Notes under the pieces: generated by a model
What the model was told of the DNA's origin: nothing
Seen by the model: the letters and a program-made list of their open reading frames with translations, nothing else
The model's database searches: none
Assembly: GCA_034509735.1 (NCBI GenBank)
Contig: JACGWO010000003.1
Location: forward strand, 9,114,001 to 9,178,000
Source of the DNA: Sesamum alatum
Taxonomy: Eukaryota > Streptophyta > Magnoliopsida > Lamiales > Pedaliaceae
DNA length: 64,000 bases
Reading direction: 5' to 3'
In this document: positions 1-11,370 of the stretch, piece after piece
How positions within the stretch are numbered: position 1 is the stretch's first letter
Layout of the letters: the number at the start of each line of letters is the position of its first letter
Made by a program: the position numbers and the translations under genes

Positions 1-372
1 CCCCCACCCCCCAAAAAAAAAAGAAGTTAAGTTCTTTTTTCTTTTTAAATTAATAATTATATTATTATTTTATTAAATTAAGTAATACATCAATTTAATT
101 TATACATCAATATAATTAAAAATTACTAGTCCATTCTTTGCGTTGGATTTTTCTGTAACATTCACCGCAGATTGTCGTTTTATTGAAGTGAGATTTCAGA
201 TCTTTTCATAATTATTTTGTGATACTTTTATTTTTTTGGTATAATATTTTGTGATACTTTTTTCATTGTTAAGATGATAGAAAATTAAAATCTAGTGAAT
301 ATTATAATTAATCATTTGAAACTTTGAACTCCACATATTTCCTCTACGTGTAAGTCCAAGTCCAATTCTAAC

Positions 373-498
373 TTGATCTAAGGAAATAATTAAGGGTAAA
401 TTGCGTGGACACGAACTGAGATAAGCTTGATTACATTGATCTAAGGAAATAATTAAGGGTAAATTGCGTGGACACGAACTGAGATAAGCTTAATTACA
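373..498. repeat. 63-bp direct tandem duplication
   Basis: Two adjacent copies start at 373 and 436, both with TTGATCTAAGGAAATAATT, and run through GATAAGCTT. They are almost identical, differing near the end (TTGATTACA against TTAATTACA). The near-identity suggests a recent local duplication. Confidence 0.85.
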
Positions 499-699
499 TA
501 AACACTCGTTATTGTTTTAAAAATTATAAATACATTTCTTAAAATTGTTTTGTAATTTATATGGGTAGCATAAATATATTTTTGGTTCTATAATTATGAT
601 ATTTTGGCATTTTTATCCTTTATCTTTCTAGGGTTCAAACACAACAAAAAAACAGAATATTAGCGATAAAAAAAAATCAATTAACAATTTTAATATTAT

Positions 700-1035
700 T
701 ACTAATTGTATATATTTAGTGACAAGAATATTTATTTTGTCACAATAATGAATTTTATGATTTTAATAATTATTATTATTTTGTAAAAAAATATTATTAG
801 CAAGAATTAGTGACATAAAAATGTGCACAAAATTATAACTACAGTGACAACGAATAATACTTGTTGCTATATTGTATTGTCACTATACATGATGTGTCAC
901 TTGGAATTAGTGACAACTTTATACATAATTTTTAGCACAAATAACTATATAGTGACAAGATACAATTATTGTCACTTAATATATATTTTTTCTGACAACT
1001 TTAATATTGTCACTTGATATTTTGTCATTAATATC
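700..1035. repeat. Cluster of TAGTGACAA / TTGTCACTA motifs in both orientations
   Basis: About ten copies of AGTGACAA or its complement TTGTCACT occur in roughly 320 bp, spaced 15-70 bp apart (for example near 717, 739, 842, 874, 908, 951, 969 and 1006). Dense short motifs in both orientations are typical of subterminal regions of CACTA-type transposons, where they bind transposase. No CACTA terminus is seen next to this cluster, so the assignment is only a possibility. Confidence 0.5.
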
Positions 1036-2187
1036 ATATTTTCTTTTAATGAAAATAGTTCTGTAATTTTCTGTCCTTCCGATGCCAGATTTTGCAAAAG
1101 TTATCGGAATAAATCATGTACACATCGCAATTTGGCATTTTTAACTTTATCTTTTAAGGGGTTGCAAAAGAGCCATATAACTTTATGATATTTTGCAATT
1201 CGGTCCTTCTGGTGTGTGATTTTTCAAAAATAATCGGAATAAATTATGTGCAATATCATTTTTTTTTTAAATATTTTCGTACATGTTGGCAAAAGTGAAC
1301 CAATCGAAACAAAAGTTCCAATTTAGATTAACCATGTGAGGAGCACATGAAATATTAATTCCGGTGATTTTTTCAAAATCAGACACCAAAAAAACCAAAA
1401 TTGTTGAATGTTAAAAAGATACAAGACTCTTTCCAATCTTAAAAAGATAAAGAATAAGAAGGCTAAAGTGTCAAAATGATACCCCAACTATACCTCTTTT
1501 TCACCTTTGGTACCCCATGTTTACAAGTCATTAGGCTTGGTACCCAAAGTTTTCATTTTCCATCCACATGAGTACCCCCGTTAGGTTGACTGTTAAATTG
1601 GTCAACCCAATTGTGGAGAGAAAATCGGGTGATTTTTTGTCTATTTAGGGGCAAGTTTGGTTGTCATTTTATACATCACAAAAAGTAGACTTGCAATAGT
1701 GGAATTGAGAAAATTTTGACAAAAAATGAGAGGGATGACCAGAACAATTTCAATCTTACTCAAATTCGAATGCGTGTTCGTCTAATCAGAACATTTATGT
1801 GAAAAAATTATATTGTGAGTGTAGAATTAAGCTACCATTGAAGATTTTCTGAACCAAAATAAATTCGGGAAAAATATTTTGAGCATATCCTACTGGATAA
1901 ATTTATTTTTTGTTCTTATTTATTTTGTTGTTATTATGTACCATTAATTTTTTCTTTTATTTTTTCATTTACAAAAAAGGGAATATTTTGGAGTTTTTAG
2001 ATGGTTTGATCCGAAAATGTGCCCAAGATTGAATCAAATATTGCTAGTTTGTTGAGAAAAATCAATTATCTTGATGTATCATTCCATTTATTTAAAAAAA
2101 ATATATTTTTATTAATTTAGAATATAAAAAAATAAAATATTCTTAGTTAATTTTTAAGAAAATAAAAAAGTTACATATATGTAGATT

Positions 2188-2218
<31 letters not shown>

Positions 2219-2221
2219 TAC

Positions 2222-3000
2222 TAGCCGTCGTGGCACACCGTTTCTGCGTGCATATACTAAATAATTTTTTACGCTTTAAAATATATTATAAATAAGACTA
2301 AAATATATAAACTAACATATCACATTAAAAAATAAGGAAAGAAAGAAAAAAATAATTTATTAATTAATTAAATTTTAAAAAATTGAATAAAATAGTTATC
2401 ATATCAGTTGAGAGTTATTTTTGGCATTACAAAAATGTGTTTCTTTTATATAATAGTATAGATATTAAAGATTATGAATAGTATAGATAACACCTCTCTT
2501 TTTATAATAGTATAGATACGTAAAGATAGTTTTGGTAATTTTAAAATTTGGTGTTGCAGTGTAAGTAACCGTCATTTATTAATGAAAACATGGTTTGCTT
2601 TGTATTAGCCGTCATCACACGCCGTTCTTGCGTGCATATAATAAATAATTTTCACGCTTTAAAATATATTATAAATAAGAGTAAAATATATAAACTAACA
2701 CATCACATTAATAGAAAGAAAAAAAAATCTAATTTATCAATTAATATAAAATTTAAAAAATTGAATAAAATAATTATCTTTATCAACTGACGGTTATTTT
2801 TGGTATTACAAAAAATCGGTGCGGCGGTATCATTAATCGCTATTTGTGCGTAAAAAAGATGTTTCTTTTTTATAATAGTATAGATAGATGGATACATAAG
2901 GATATTTTTGGTAATTTTAAAATTTGGTGTTGCAATGTAAGTAACCACCATTTATTAGTGGAAAGAGGGTTTGCTTTATATAATAGTATAGATATTATAT
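2222..3000. repeat. Two-copy tandem repeat of about 380 bp in the foldback loop
   Basis: The block beginning near 2225 (CCGTCGTGGCACACCG, then TGCGTGCATATA) recurs near 2609 (CCGTCATCACACGCCG, then TGCGTGCATATA). A block with AAAATTTGGTGTTGCA near 2541 recurs near 2917. The period is about 376-384 bp. Shared TATAATAGTATAGAT strings mark unit junctions. Confidence 0.7.
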
Positions 3001-3663
3001 GTATATATGTAATTATATATATGTAATCTATTTATTTTTTCAAAAATTAAATAAAAGTATTGTATTTTTTAATTCTAAATTAATAAAAAATATTTTTTAT
3101 TATAAATAAATGTAATGACGCATTAAGATGATTGATTTTTCTCAATAAATCAGGAATAATTTACTTTGATCCTTGACACATGTTCCGATCAAACAATCTA
3201 AAAACTCTACAATATTCCCTTTTCTGTGAAAAAAAAATATAAATAAAAATAATGATAAATAATAACAAAAAAAAAATAAATAAGAACAAAAAATAAATTT
3301 ATTTCGTAATTAGGACATGCCCAAAACCTTCTTTCTGAAGTTATTTTGGTCCAAAAAGTCTTTAATGGTAGCTAAACTCCACACTCACAATATATTTTTT
3401 CTACATAAATATTCTCATAGACGAACACGCACTCGAATTTGAGTAAGATTGAAACTGATTTCTCTTCATCCCTCTCTTTTTTTTGCCAAAATTTTTTCTA
3501 TTCCACTATTTCAAGTCTATATTTTTTAGTGTATAAAATGACAACCAAACAATATGCCCTTGAATAGAAAACAAATAGCCGAATTTTCCTCCAAAATTGG
3601 GTTGACCGGTTTTAACGGTCAACCTAACAAAGGTTACTCAGGTGGATGAAAAATAAAAACTTC

Positions 3664-4206
3664 GGCCTCCTTTACTTCTAGGGTGTGTATTAAGTCATGA
3701 TTGACTAAATTATGATTAAAGTAGTGATAAGAAAAAAATTGATTGTTCATGTATGTGTTTACTTGTGTTTTAACTTGTAGGATAAAATCATGATAGTTGT
3801 TGACTTTTGTGTAGTTGTAACAGTAAGATTGACGATAAATTATCCCTTCACCCTTGTAGAAAAGTTTTGACATGACATGTTGAATGTATTGATTTATGTA
3901 CACAACAAAACATGTATGAGTGGTCACATCATCGCCACATTTTGTAATCAAATCATCTTTCAAGGGCAATGTAGGTATGAAAATTCAAAAGTTGAGGACA
4001 TAAGGGGAAAGCAAATTTTAATCAAGAGTTGGTGGGCCATGTGATAAAATAATTTTGGGGTGAAAAACTTGATTTGAATCATCCATATATCCTGACAAAT
4101 GACGGGCCTGGGGTGCTAATGTCGGGCTTGGCCGAAAAGAAGTAAACACATTACTAGCAAGGATTAGCCATGATATCATGGCTAATCCTTGCAAGTAAAG
4201 AAGGCC
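3664..4206. mobile_element. Tourist-like (PIF/Harbinger) MITE
   Basis: The left end GGCCTCCTTTACTTCTAGGG and the complement of the right end GGCCTTCTTTACTTGCAAGG match at 16 of 20 positions. The trinucleotide TTC flanks both sides (3661-3663 and 4207-4209). The sequence on either side joins back into the right arm of the surrounding foldback element, which independently supports these borders. There is no coding capacity. The TTTACTT core of the ends is shared with the large Harbinger element at 40289-53896. TTC is not the usual TWA target of this superfamily, so classification is moderate. Confidence 0.65.
4151..4198. repeat. 48-bp near-perfect palindrome
   Basis: Positions 4158-4191 form a perfect 34-bp palindrome centred on ATGATATCAT. 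It extends to 4151-4198 with one mismatch pair (TTACTAG against TTACTTG). It lies at the right end of the Tourist-like MITE, where the terminal sequence is followed immediately by its own inverse. Confidence 0.9.
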
Positions 4207-4275
4207 TTCGAGTACTAAGTCTGATAACTTGGAAAAATGGGATACTAAAGATGAAAAAGAAGTATAATTGCCAAC

Positions 4276-5408
4276 TAGGAAAAGACAAGTTTAATTGGTT
4301 GTCGTGTTATGGGATGACTACGTGGAGAAATGAAATGTGCTTGATCAAGTTGATTATATTTTATATACATTGCTTGTTTTTGTCTTATTGATAATTGATG
4401 TGCGTATATAGTTGGTGCCGATTATTTATTTATTGACTTGCAGGCTCATCCCTCTGCTAATATTTTTTAGGTGTAGATTTTGTTGTGACTATTTACGACA
4501 ACTAAATCCACGGTTTGCATTCCAGTCAGGTCGGGCTAGTATGCAGTTTTCTCCTCATCATAAATAGAAATAAACGTCTCATTTTGGATTAAAAACGAGA
4601 ATGACATATAAACTAACTATAACGGTTCCATTTTTGACGTACTTGATATATATGTATAAATGTGATTTTGTGGATGAGATGATAGATATGCTTGTTGTGA
4701 TTTTGAGGCTACGTGTAATTATACTTAGCAGGGACTATATTATATGCATAATTATATATATAAACAGAGTTACATTAAGTGTGATATTTAGGGGAGATAT
4801 AATCGTAGTGCCGTTAGAGGGTGCTACACTTAAGAAATAAAAATTAGACAAAACAGGGAGATTCAATGCAGTGCGGCTTTTTATTTGTAAAATGTTATTC
4901 GAAAGTTGAGAGAGTATCATATAATGAATGTTATTAATTTATTTTGTATGTATAATTTAATTTATGACCTTAAAATATGTATTTTGAAATTACAAATTTA
5001 TGTATTTATAATAGTTGAACCTTACCCTTTTTTTTATTGTATATGTGATTGACTCTATACTAAAGACCGCAAAACCGCCCCAACCCGTCCCAACCCAATT
5101 AGACCGCAAACTGCGGTTTCGATAATTGTCGTGCTGGGCTTGGGCTAAGCTTTTTAAAAACCACAAACATCAGGTTGGGCTGAAAAATTACCTAAATTGG
5201 CCCAACCCACACCGCGAACACTCCTAATAATTGGGATATCAAAAGTGAAATCATCGCGAATTAAATATATATTTATGCCTTATATGGGCACCTTTTCAAG
5301 AACAAAAAGTTCTACAAAATAGTATTTCCCAACGAAAATTGTACCTTTAATTTTATAAAGGCTGAGAATATTTATAAAATTAGACCTTGAAGAAGTGTCA
5401 AAGTGTAA
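4276..5408. other. Non-coding DNA downstream of the transporter gene
   Basis: No gene is seen. A richer patch at about 5055-5235 contains repeated CCCAACCC and GCCCAACC words and ends in a sequence whose complement is TAGGAGTGTTCGCGG. That resembles the terminus of plant hAT elements, but the opposite end and an 8-bp duplication were not found. Confidence 0.4.
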
Positions 5409-5521
5409 CTAATCACCCTTAAAGAAGGTAGGGAAGAGAGAGTATCCCGATTTCATCTTGAACAAATTTCCCAAACTACAAACATGAAAAATAAGAATAA
5501 AATTCACACAGAACCATCGAC

Positions 5522-8500
5522 TTAAATAATCCAAAACCAACCAATCACCGAACCAGCAACCAGCCCCATTCCTAACAGCACCGACATAACAATGGCGGCA
5601 ACCTCCGCCTCCGCCTGTGGCACCGCCTTGGGGGCCAGAATCATTATAACGCTCGTAAGATACCCATTGCTTAATCCCAGCATAACTGTCAGAACCACCA
5701 CAGGTGCCTCCATCCTCAGCCACTCCGGCCCCCGGAAACAGCCCATAAACAAAGGATAGAAGACAAGCCTCGCCATGCAACCCCATGTCGCTCTTCCGAT
5801 GCCCTTCATCATATATATGCACGTCAACGACTTCCCCACGAAATCCGACACATTGTATGTCGAAATCAGCGTAATCGGGTACCATTCTTTGAGGAGATCT
5901 GATTTAATGTTTTCTGCTAAGAATCCTGGGAATATGGACAATGTAACTGTGTATATCATGAAAACTCCGAATCCTGGGAACCTTATCTTAGTGAAAGTTT
6001 GCCAGAATCTGGGAGTCGAGCAACTGTAGATTGTCTGGACGTATTGGAAGTTCTTATAGTGCTGCTGCATGACAGGTAATCCGTAGAGTATATTGCAGCT
6101 GATGATGCATCCAATTAATATTGCTGAGCTGACAATGAAATAGAACTGAGCACTAGTTTTGAGTCCTTGTGCGGTTTGGGGAAGAGATGTTTTTGTTATG
6201 ATCCGTAGGATGGAAATCAGAACACCTGCCAGGGAATAAAGGATGAGAGGCTCATGACTGTGACAACATATTATCCACACTATTTATTTTAGAATTCCCA
6301 CATTGGAATTAGAAAACAATAAAAGTATTTAAGTAGATGAGAAAAAAAGGGGGGGGAGATGTTGAGAAATTTTGGCCCAAAATTGAATTTGGTTAAACCT
6401 GAACCAATTATATGATAAGTATAATACAATTGTAGTATGAATGGTGTACAGTTCAAGAAAAGTGACCACGCACATGGCAAGTGTATCGGACTTGCTCTGT
6501 CATTGATTTAGTGAAACCAAATTTGATTTGGATAAAAATTTACCATGATATTGAATGGACAAAACAGCAATAGAAGAATGTGGTTGACTTTTGCGACCAC
6601 CCCTAACTGGAAAATTCTAGCACACATCAGCATTCAAATTTGAGTCAATTACACCACAAGTATAACATACTTGTCATCTGATTAATGTGTAATTTAAAGT
6701 TATGACTTAATTACATTTACTGTTTTGCATGTAAGGGGGTAGCAATACAAGAACACTAATTGTAGGGCTAATTATAACAATCAATTACACAACACGTTTT
6801 TTTATATTATATAATAATTTAATTTTATAGTTATATATATACTTATATATTATTGTTTTGCCAAGTCATTGCTTAGATGGCATTGTGTATTTAGAAAGAA
6901 CAACAGCCAGCAAAAACCCCAATTTACATGCCCTAATTTAGTCTATGTCATCAAATTCCGACAAGTTTTGAAAATTCTGTGGTCAGAGTCCCGAAATTGA
7001 AAAAAATTACATAATTATAGGGCAATTTTGCTACCCCTATAATTAATGCCCGGCTAAATTATCTTTTTCATCCCATAAAAAAGGGTCTTTTCTAATTCAG
7101 TCCCACGCTTTACGGGATTCTCAATTTGGTCCCATTTTTAGATGAAAGTTGCCAATTTAGTCCCAAACCCTATTTTCTTCGTCAAGTTTTAAGGGAAGAA
7201 TGAAGACTCCGTTAAGTATAGTTGGGCTAAATTACCTTTTTCATCCTATAAAGAAGGGATTTTTCCAATTCAGGCCCATGCTTTACGGGATCTCCGATTT
7301 GGTCCCATTTTAAGATAAAAAGTTATCAACTTAGTCCCAGAGCCCACCCACCCCCAAGTCGAACACGAGGTCCTCCCACCCCCCCCCCCCCCCCCAATCC
7401 AAAAAATCTCTTCAGCCATTTTCTTCCAAATCGCTTGCGATTACTCGTTCCACAAGACTCAAGTAAAAATCACGTGAGAATCACGTGTGTAATTTCCCTC
7501 CAACGTTAACAGCTATTTAATGGAGTCTCGGTCCTTTCGTTAAAACTTGACGGAAAATGGGGTTGGGACTTTGCCAACTTTTCATCTAAAAAATGGGACC
7601 AAATTGGAAATTCCATAAATCGTGGATTAAATTGAAAAAGTCCCTTTTTTATGGGATGAAAAAGGTAATATAGTCAAACTGTACTAAACAGAGTTTCCAT
7701 TCTTCCGTTAAAACTTGACGGAAAATGGGGTTTGGTACTAAGTTGATAACTTTTAGTCTAAAAATGGGACCAAATAGCAAGTTCTTTAAAGTTGGATTGA
7801 ATTGGATGAGTTCCTTCTTTATGGGACGAAAAAAATAATTTAGCCTTAATGTCCTTATTTTGCCACCCTCTTATATACAGAAGAGTAAATATAATTAAAT
7901 CTTAAAAATATTAATCAATTATAAATGTATCACACTTATTGTGTGATTATTAGAGCCAGGTGAAAATACTTAAATACAACTAAGAAATGCTTTTGCCGAA
8001 AAATAGGATAATGCACATCCCTAAACTTAGAAAAAGAAAAGGCAACCCGACCTCATGGGACAGGAAACATTGAGCTTTTTTTATGGAGTTCAAGATTCAT
8101 CCTGTTTTTCTTTTTTCGGTTATGGGAGTTTTATAAGTCTGTTAGCTTTTTCACAATGGGTTTTAAATGCAATTAATCCTATAGAAGTAAATGCATTTAT
8201 AGTTCTATAATTTTGCTCATTTGCTATTTTCATTGTTTAACTTTCTATGTTAGTATTTTGGTGTTGCATCTTCTTAATTTTTATGATTTCAATCATTTTT
8301 TTCATTCGAGTTCACCTCCACCGTCGAAAAAAGGTAAACTCCAGCAAAAAATAATGACTGAAATCACGAAAATTAAAAAAATATAAGACCAAAATGCTAC
8401 CCTAAAAACTTAAAAAATGAAAACGCTAAATGACCTAAGTTATGGACCAAATACACATTTAAGCCTAACCCCATACATGCAAGGCAGAAGTGCAGTGTTT

Positions 8501-9130
8501 TTGAGGCATACATACATCTCTCAATCATACCACAAGGTTGTACTAAAATGAAAGAATCAAGCTTTTAGATCGAAGTTGCATATATAAATTTTCCTTTCCA
8601 AATTTGACGACTACAAACAAATAAAACGTACCCGAGGAAGCAGTTCCTGCAAAAACAGCCTGCATGTATTGTTTTGGCAGTTTCCCTGCAGTTCCTATTA
8701 GACTACCCCCAATCAATCCATCAGCCAAACCACAAACCAAAACTGAGGCAACCACAACACAGTAGGCGGTGCTTGAACTCATCATCTTTGCTCCATTCTT
8801 CTCCCAACCCCAATGCATCATTGGGGTAGCCATTAGGGAGAAAACAAACATAGAAAACCCTAAGTTCATTCTCACTCTTAGGCTCAAATTCCTCCGGCGC
8901 CCGCCCACGTTCAACAGCAGAACCAAAACTAGCAAAGACGCAGCCATGTACACCACAGAGAAAACCCTCTCGACGTGCCGGTCTGGATAGAGATAACCGA
9001 AGTAGTCCACAGCAGTGATTAATGCGTTCCATGGAAGCAAATTTCCAGCACCTAGAAAGAAATGGAGAATATAGGCAATCTTGTAAGTGTCTCCAGGCTC
9101 AGTTACCTCATCATCTTTGGAATTCTTCAT
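5522..9130 (-). CDS. ENT8: Equilibrative nucleoside transporter (ENT family, ENT8-like)
   Basis: The protein moves nucleosides across a membrane by the SLC29/ENT mechanism. Two exons join cleanly: 9130-8632 and 6225-5522, with donor G|GTACG, acceptor GGCAG|GT, and one split glycine codon. The product is 400 aa, the usual size for plant ENTs, with about 11 hydrophobic segments expected. Family motifs visible are GNLLPWNA (residues 29-36) in the first membrane segment, then DYFGYLYP, the ADGLIGGSLIG stretch (136-146), YMQAVFAGTASSG (155-167), and near the C-terminus GLSNGYLTS followed by LAPKAVP. Central spacing and motif wording suit the ENT8/ENT1 branch better than ENT3-like members, so the symbol is a best guess. 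There is no frameshift or stop. Start: the first ATG in the open frame, 110 bases downstream of a TATA-like box. The 2,406-bp intron carries a MITE. Confidence 0.88.
6226..8631 (-). other. Single intron of the ENT gene
   Basis: The intron begins GTACGT and ends GGCAG on the minus strand and is phase 1. Outside the MITE at 7052-7845 it is AT-rich and no coding sequence is seen. Read-through ORFs at either edge are intron sequence, not alternative coding exons. Confidence 0.85.
7052..7845. mobile_element. Mutator-like MITE with doubled inverted arms
   Basis: The ends GGCTAAATTATCTTTTTC and, from the right end complemented, GGCTAAATTATTTTTTTC are inverted repeats continuing for about 180 bp. 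The element is flanked by a 9-bp duplication with one difference, TTAATGCCC (7043-7051) and TTAATGTCC (7846-7854), the size expected for Mutator-like elements. Each arm carries the terminal module twice: a second GGCTAAATTACC start lies near 7228, and a second GACGGAAAATGGGG module lies near 7550 and again near 7720. The centre has a 15-19-base C run near 7380-7395. There is no ORF. Confidence 0.8.
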
Positions 9131-10029
9131 CGACAGAGCTTCAATTGATTCTTGACAAATCTGTATATGGTTCTTAGAGGGCTATAATTTCACATGGATG
9201 GAGATTAAAGAGCTTGTATTTATCATGTTAAGGCATCACATATATATATAAGTAATACAAAAGTGTGAAAGAATATCCGAACTGTTGAAACTTGATGGTA
9301 AATTATTGAGTTTGTAGTAGTACATTTCTGGTCCATGTCAATAAGGTGCACCAATAGCTAGCTAATAGGCTTGATGGCAATCAAATTGCCTTTCACTTGG
9401 CCACACTGTCATTAATTAGGAATGTCAAGTATATATCTTATCTTGCTTGTCAATTAATTAACACGTATTATCTAACTTGAGGTGTAATTTCGTAATCTAT
9501 ATCTCTTCCTTGATTTCCCATCGATGGACAATATACCACTGCATCTTTTACTCAAATACTGTTGTATCTTTTATTTCAATTAATGTATATATGTCATGTA
9601 TATAAAGATCACATCATTTATTTTATTTAAGAAAAAAAAAAATCTACGCATGAAAAACCATACAACTTAAAATACGAAATCCAAAATCTCCAGATATAGC
9701 ATAGACTAAGTTGGCTGTAGATTGGTTTTACTTGACATATTCTTTGCATGTAAGAACTCTTCATCATTGCTGCTCAAACTAAAAAGGAATGGTATTTGAC
9801 ACATTATATTTATAAGGGTTAAGTACACTTTCATTTTCTTTTGAAAATACGAAATTACATTTTCATTCAGAAAAATTTTAAATTCACATCCTCTCTAATA
9901 TTTTGTTGTTTACAGTTGACCCCCTTCCATTAGCACATAGATAGAAAATGTCGACGTTAGTAAAAGATTACATAAACTTTCAATTTTACTCCTCATTCAA
10001 AATTCCCCTATAGTAATATTTTTATACTT
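9131..10029. other. Upstream region of the ENT gene
   Basis: Apart from the TATA-like tract, nothing identifiable is present. The sequence is AT-rich and non-coding, and presumably includes the ENT promoter. Confidence 0.5.
9240..9252 (-). promoter_or_regulatory. Candidate TATA box of the ENT gene
   Basis: A TATATATATA tract on the minus strand lies 110-120 bases upstream of the ENT start codon. This would place transcription start near 9215 and leave a short 5' leader. This is positional inference only. Confidence 0.4.
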
Positions 10030-10306
10030 CACTACAAGAAAATTGTTCAATAGCAATGAAAAATAATTAGTGTCGAGCTAATTAACAAGTAAAATATTCT
10101 CGTTGTTAATTTACATTATCTAATACAGGATATTTACTTGCTAATTTTAGAAACGAAAATGTACTTGCTAACGAATTTAACAATGAATTATTTAATATAT
10201 CTATTAAATAGTGTAGATTATCAACAAATATTTTACTTACTAATTCGCTCGATGCTAATTTTAGCATCAAACTTTTTGGTAACTAGTAAGCTATTTTCTT
10301 GCAGTG
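10030..10306. mobile_element. CACTA-type MITE
   Basis: The left end CACTACAAGAAAATTG and the complemented right end CACTGCAAGAAAATAG form the typical CACTA terminal repeat. A 3-bp duplication CTT lies on both sides (10027-10029 and 10307-10309), as expected for CACTA transposition. The 277-bp interior is non-coding. Confidence 0.85.
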
Positions 10307-10332
10307 CTTGTAAGGTAGTAAATGCAATATAC

Positions 10333-10356
10333 ATATATATATATATATATATATAT
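10333..10356. repeat. (AT)n microsatellite
   Basis: An uninterrupted AT dinucleotide run of about 12 units. A similar shorter run occurs near 2190-2208. Confidence 0.9.
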
Positions 10357-10427
10357 GATGTGAGCAAAATTCGCTCAATCAAAGAGATGACTTTGGACCG
10401 GAAACTCCAAGCTGAACGCCGAAGGAT

Positions 10428-11080
10428 GCAAGGAAAGGGGACCTGCAAAAAAAAACGTTAGTACTTCGATGCTCAAGTCAGTAATTTTTCGTAAAGAGAT
10501 AAATTGAGAACACAATGCAAATGAAAATTTTAATTGGGTTAGGTGTAGCATGAAATAGTCGTGTAGTGTGTGAGCTTGTGAATACGTTACCCAATTAAAG
10601 GTGAAGATTTTGTATTTATACGTGCAAGAGTCCTCTCGGGTTGATAGGTCTAATAGGGCCAGAACTCCTAGAGGGTAATCAAGAGGGGACTCCTTGAGCC
10701 CGGGGAAACTGGTGGATAACTTCCCCACGTAACGCGGATTTTGAGCTTGTGGATGAGGACATCTATCTCCATCTTGATTCCTTCTCGGGATTCTAGTATC
10801 CCTCCTTGTCGCCTGCTGCTTTGCTGGCAATCTTCGTGATTTTCAGGCCAGGTTATGATGCCTCCTCAGCTGGGCTGGCCCAATTGAGGCTGGTCATGCT
10901 CCCAGGCTTCACACTTTCCTTGGGCCAGTGGAGTCGTGGGCCCTCCCTCATGGGTCTTAGGACTATTCCTCTCGCTGAGGATTGTGCTCCTTGTTTTCGG
11001 CCGCCCTGATCTGGGGCTAGGCCCCTCGCCTGACGCCTTTGGGCCTCGCCATTGGGCCTAGACCAGGCGTGCTTGATTTA
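10428..11080. repeat. Dispersed repeat, copy 1 (unclassified)
   Basis: Begins with GGGGACCTGCAAAAAAAAAC and CTCAAGTCAGTAA, and passes through a GTATTTATA stretch into a GC-rich section with many GGGCC words. The same order of landmarks recurs at 12212-12830, so the two are diverged copies of one repeat. The internal frames are short and low-complexity and are not considered genes. Confidence 0.45.
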
Positions 11081-11185
11081 TCTCCATCTATATATATGTA
11101 TATGTATATATAAAGTCGAAAGGGTATAATATTAATAAATACTATTCCCAAATTAGAGTCATTGGATAAAAAGTAGTCGTCTATG

Positions 11186-11370
11186 AATGGAAAAACTAAT
11201 CATTTTTTTTTTTTACTTCTCATATATGGGTGTGAGGTGTATGTCATTGTTGCATCTATTTCTTGAAGTACTTGAACAAGATATTTTTAGGAAACAGATG
11301 CAACAATGACGTAACCTCACCTCATATATAAAGGTTGCAACAAAAGATGACGAGTTTTTTCATTTTTCAA
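11186..11370. mobile_element. Small foldback element (hairpin)
   Basis: Two arms of about 75-80 bp (11186-11262 and 11290-11370) are inverted copies around a loop of about 27 bases. The inner blocks GTCATTGTTGCATCT and AGATGCAACAATGAC are perfectly complementary, and GAGG/CCTC and ATATAT blocks continue outward. It is non-coding. Termini and target duplication are not resolved. Confidence 0.65.

Larger units (their letters stand above)
1..1462. other. AT-rich non-coding DNA
   Basis: No gene is visible. The sequence is AT-rich with stop codons in all frames and short homopolymer runs. It holds the 63-bp tandem duplication and the TGACAA/TTGTCA motif cluster listed separately. The only open frames are short and low-complexity. 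Confidence 0.6.
1463..4275. mobile_element. Foldback (Mutator-like or unclassified) element with long degenerate inverted arms
   Basis: The left arm (about 1463-2080) and right arm (about 3140-3660, continuing after a nested MITE at about 4207-4275) are inverted copies. Matching blocks include GGTTGACTGTTAAATTGGTC on the left against the complementary GACCGGTTTTAACGGTCAAC on the right, and CTATACCTCTTTTTCA against its complement at 4245-4262. The loop holds a two-copy tandem repeat. The right arm is interrupted by the MITE at 3664-4206. Terminal bases are degenerate and no target duplication could be fixed, so the superfamily is uncertain. No coding capacity is visible. Confidence 0.55.

Noticed and set aside
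7376..7395. Long C run considered as a regulatory or quadruplex element
   Set aside because: A simple homopolymer inside a MITE; its length may also be affected by sequencing. No further support.
10375..10830. 151-codon minus-strand frame
   Set aside because: Spans the boundary of the dispersed repeat, shows no motif and is not conserved in the second repeat copy.
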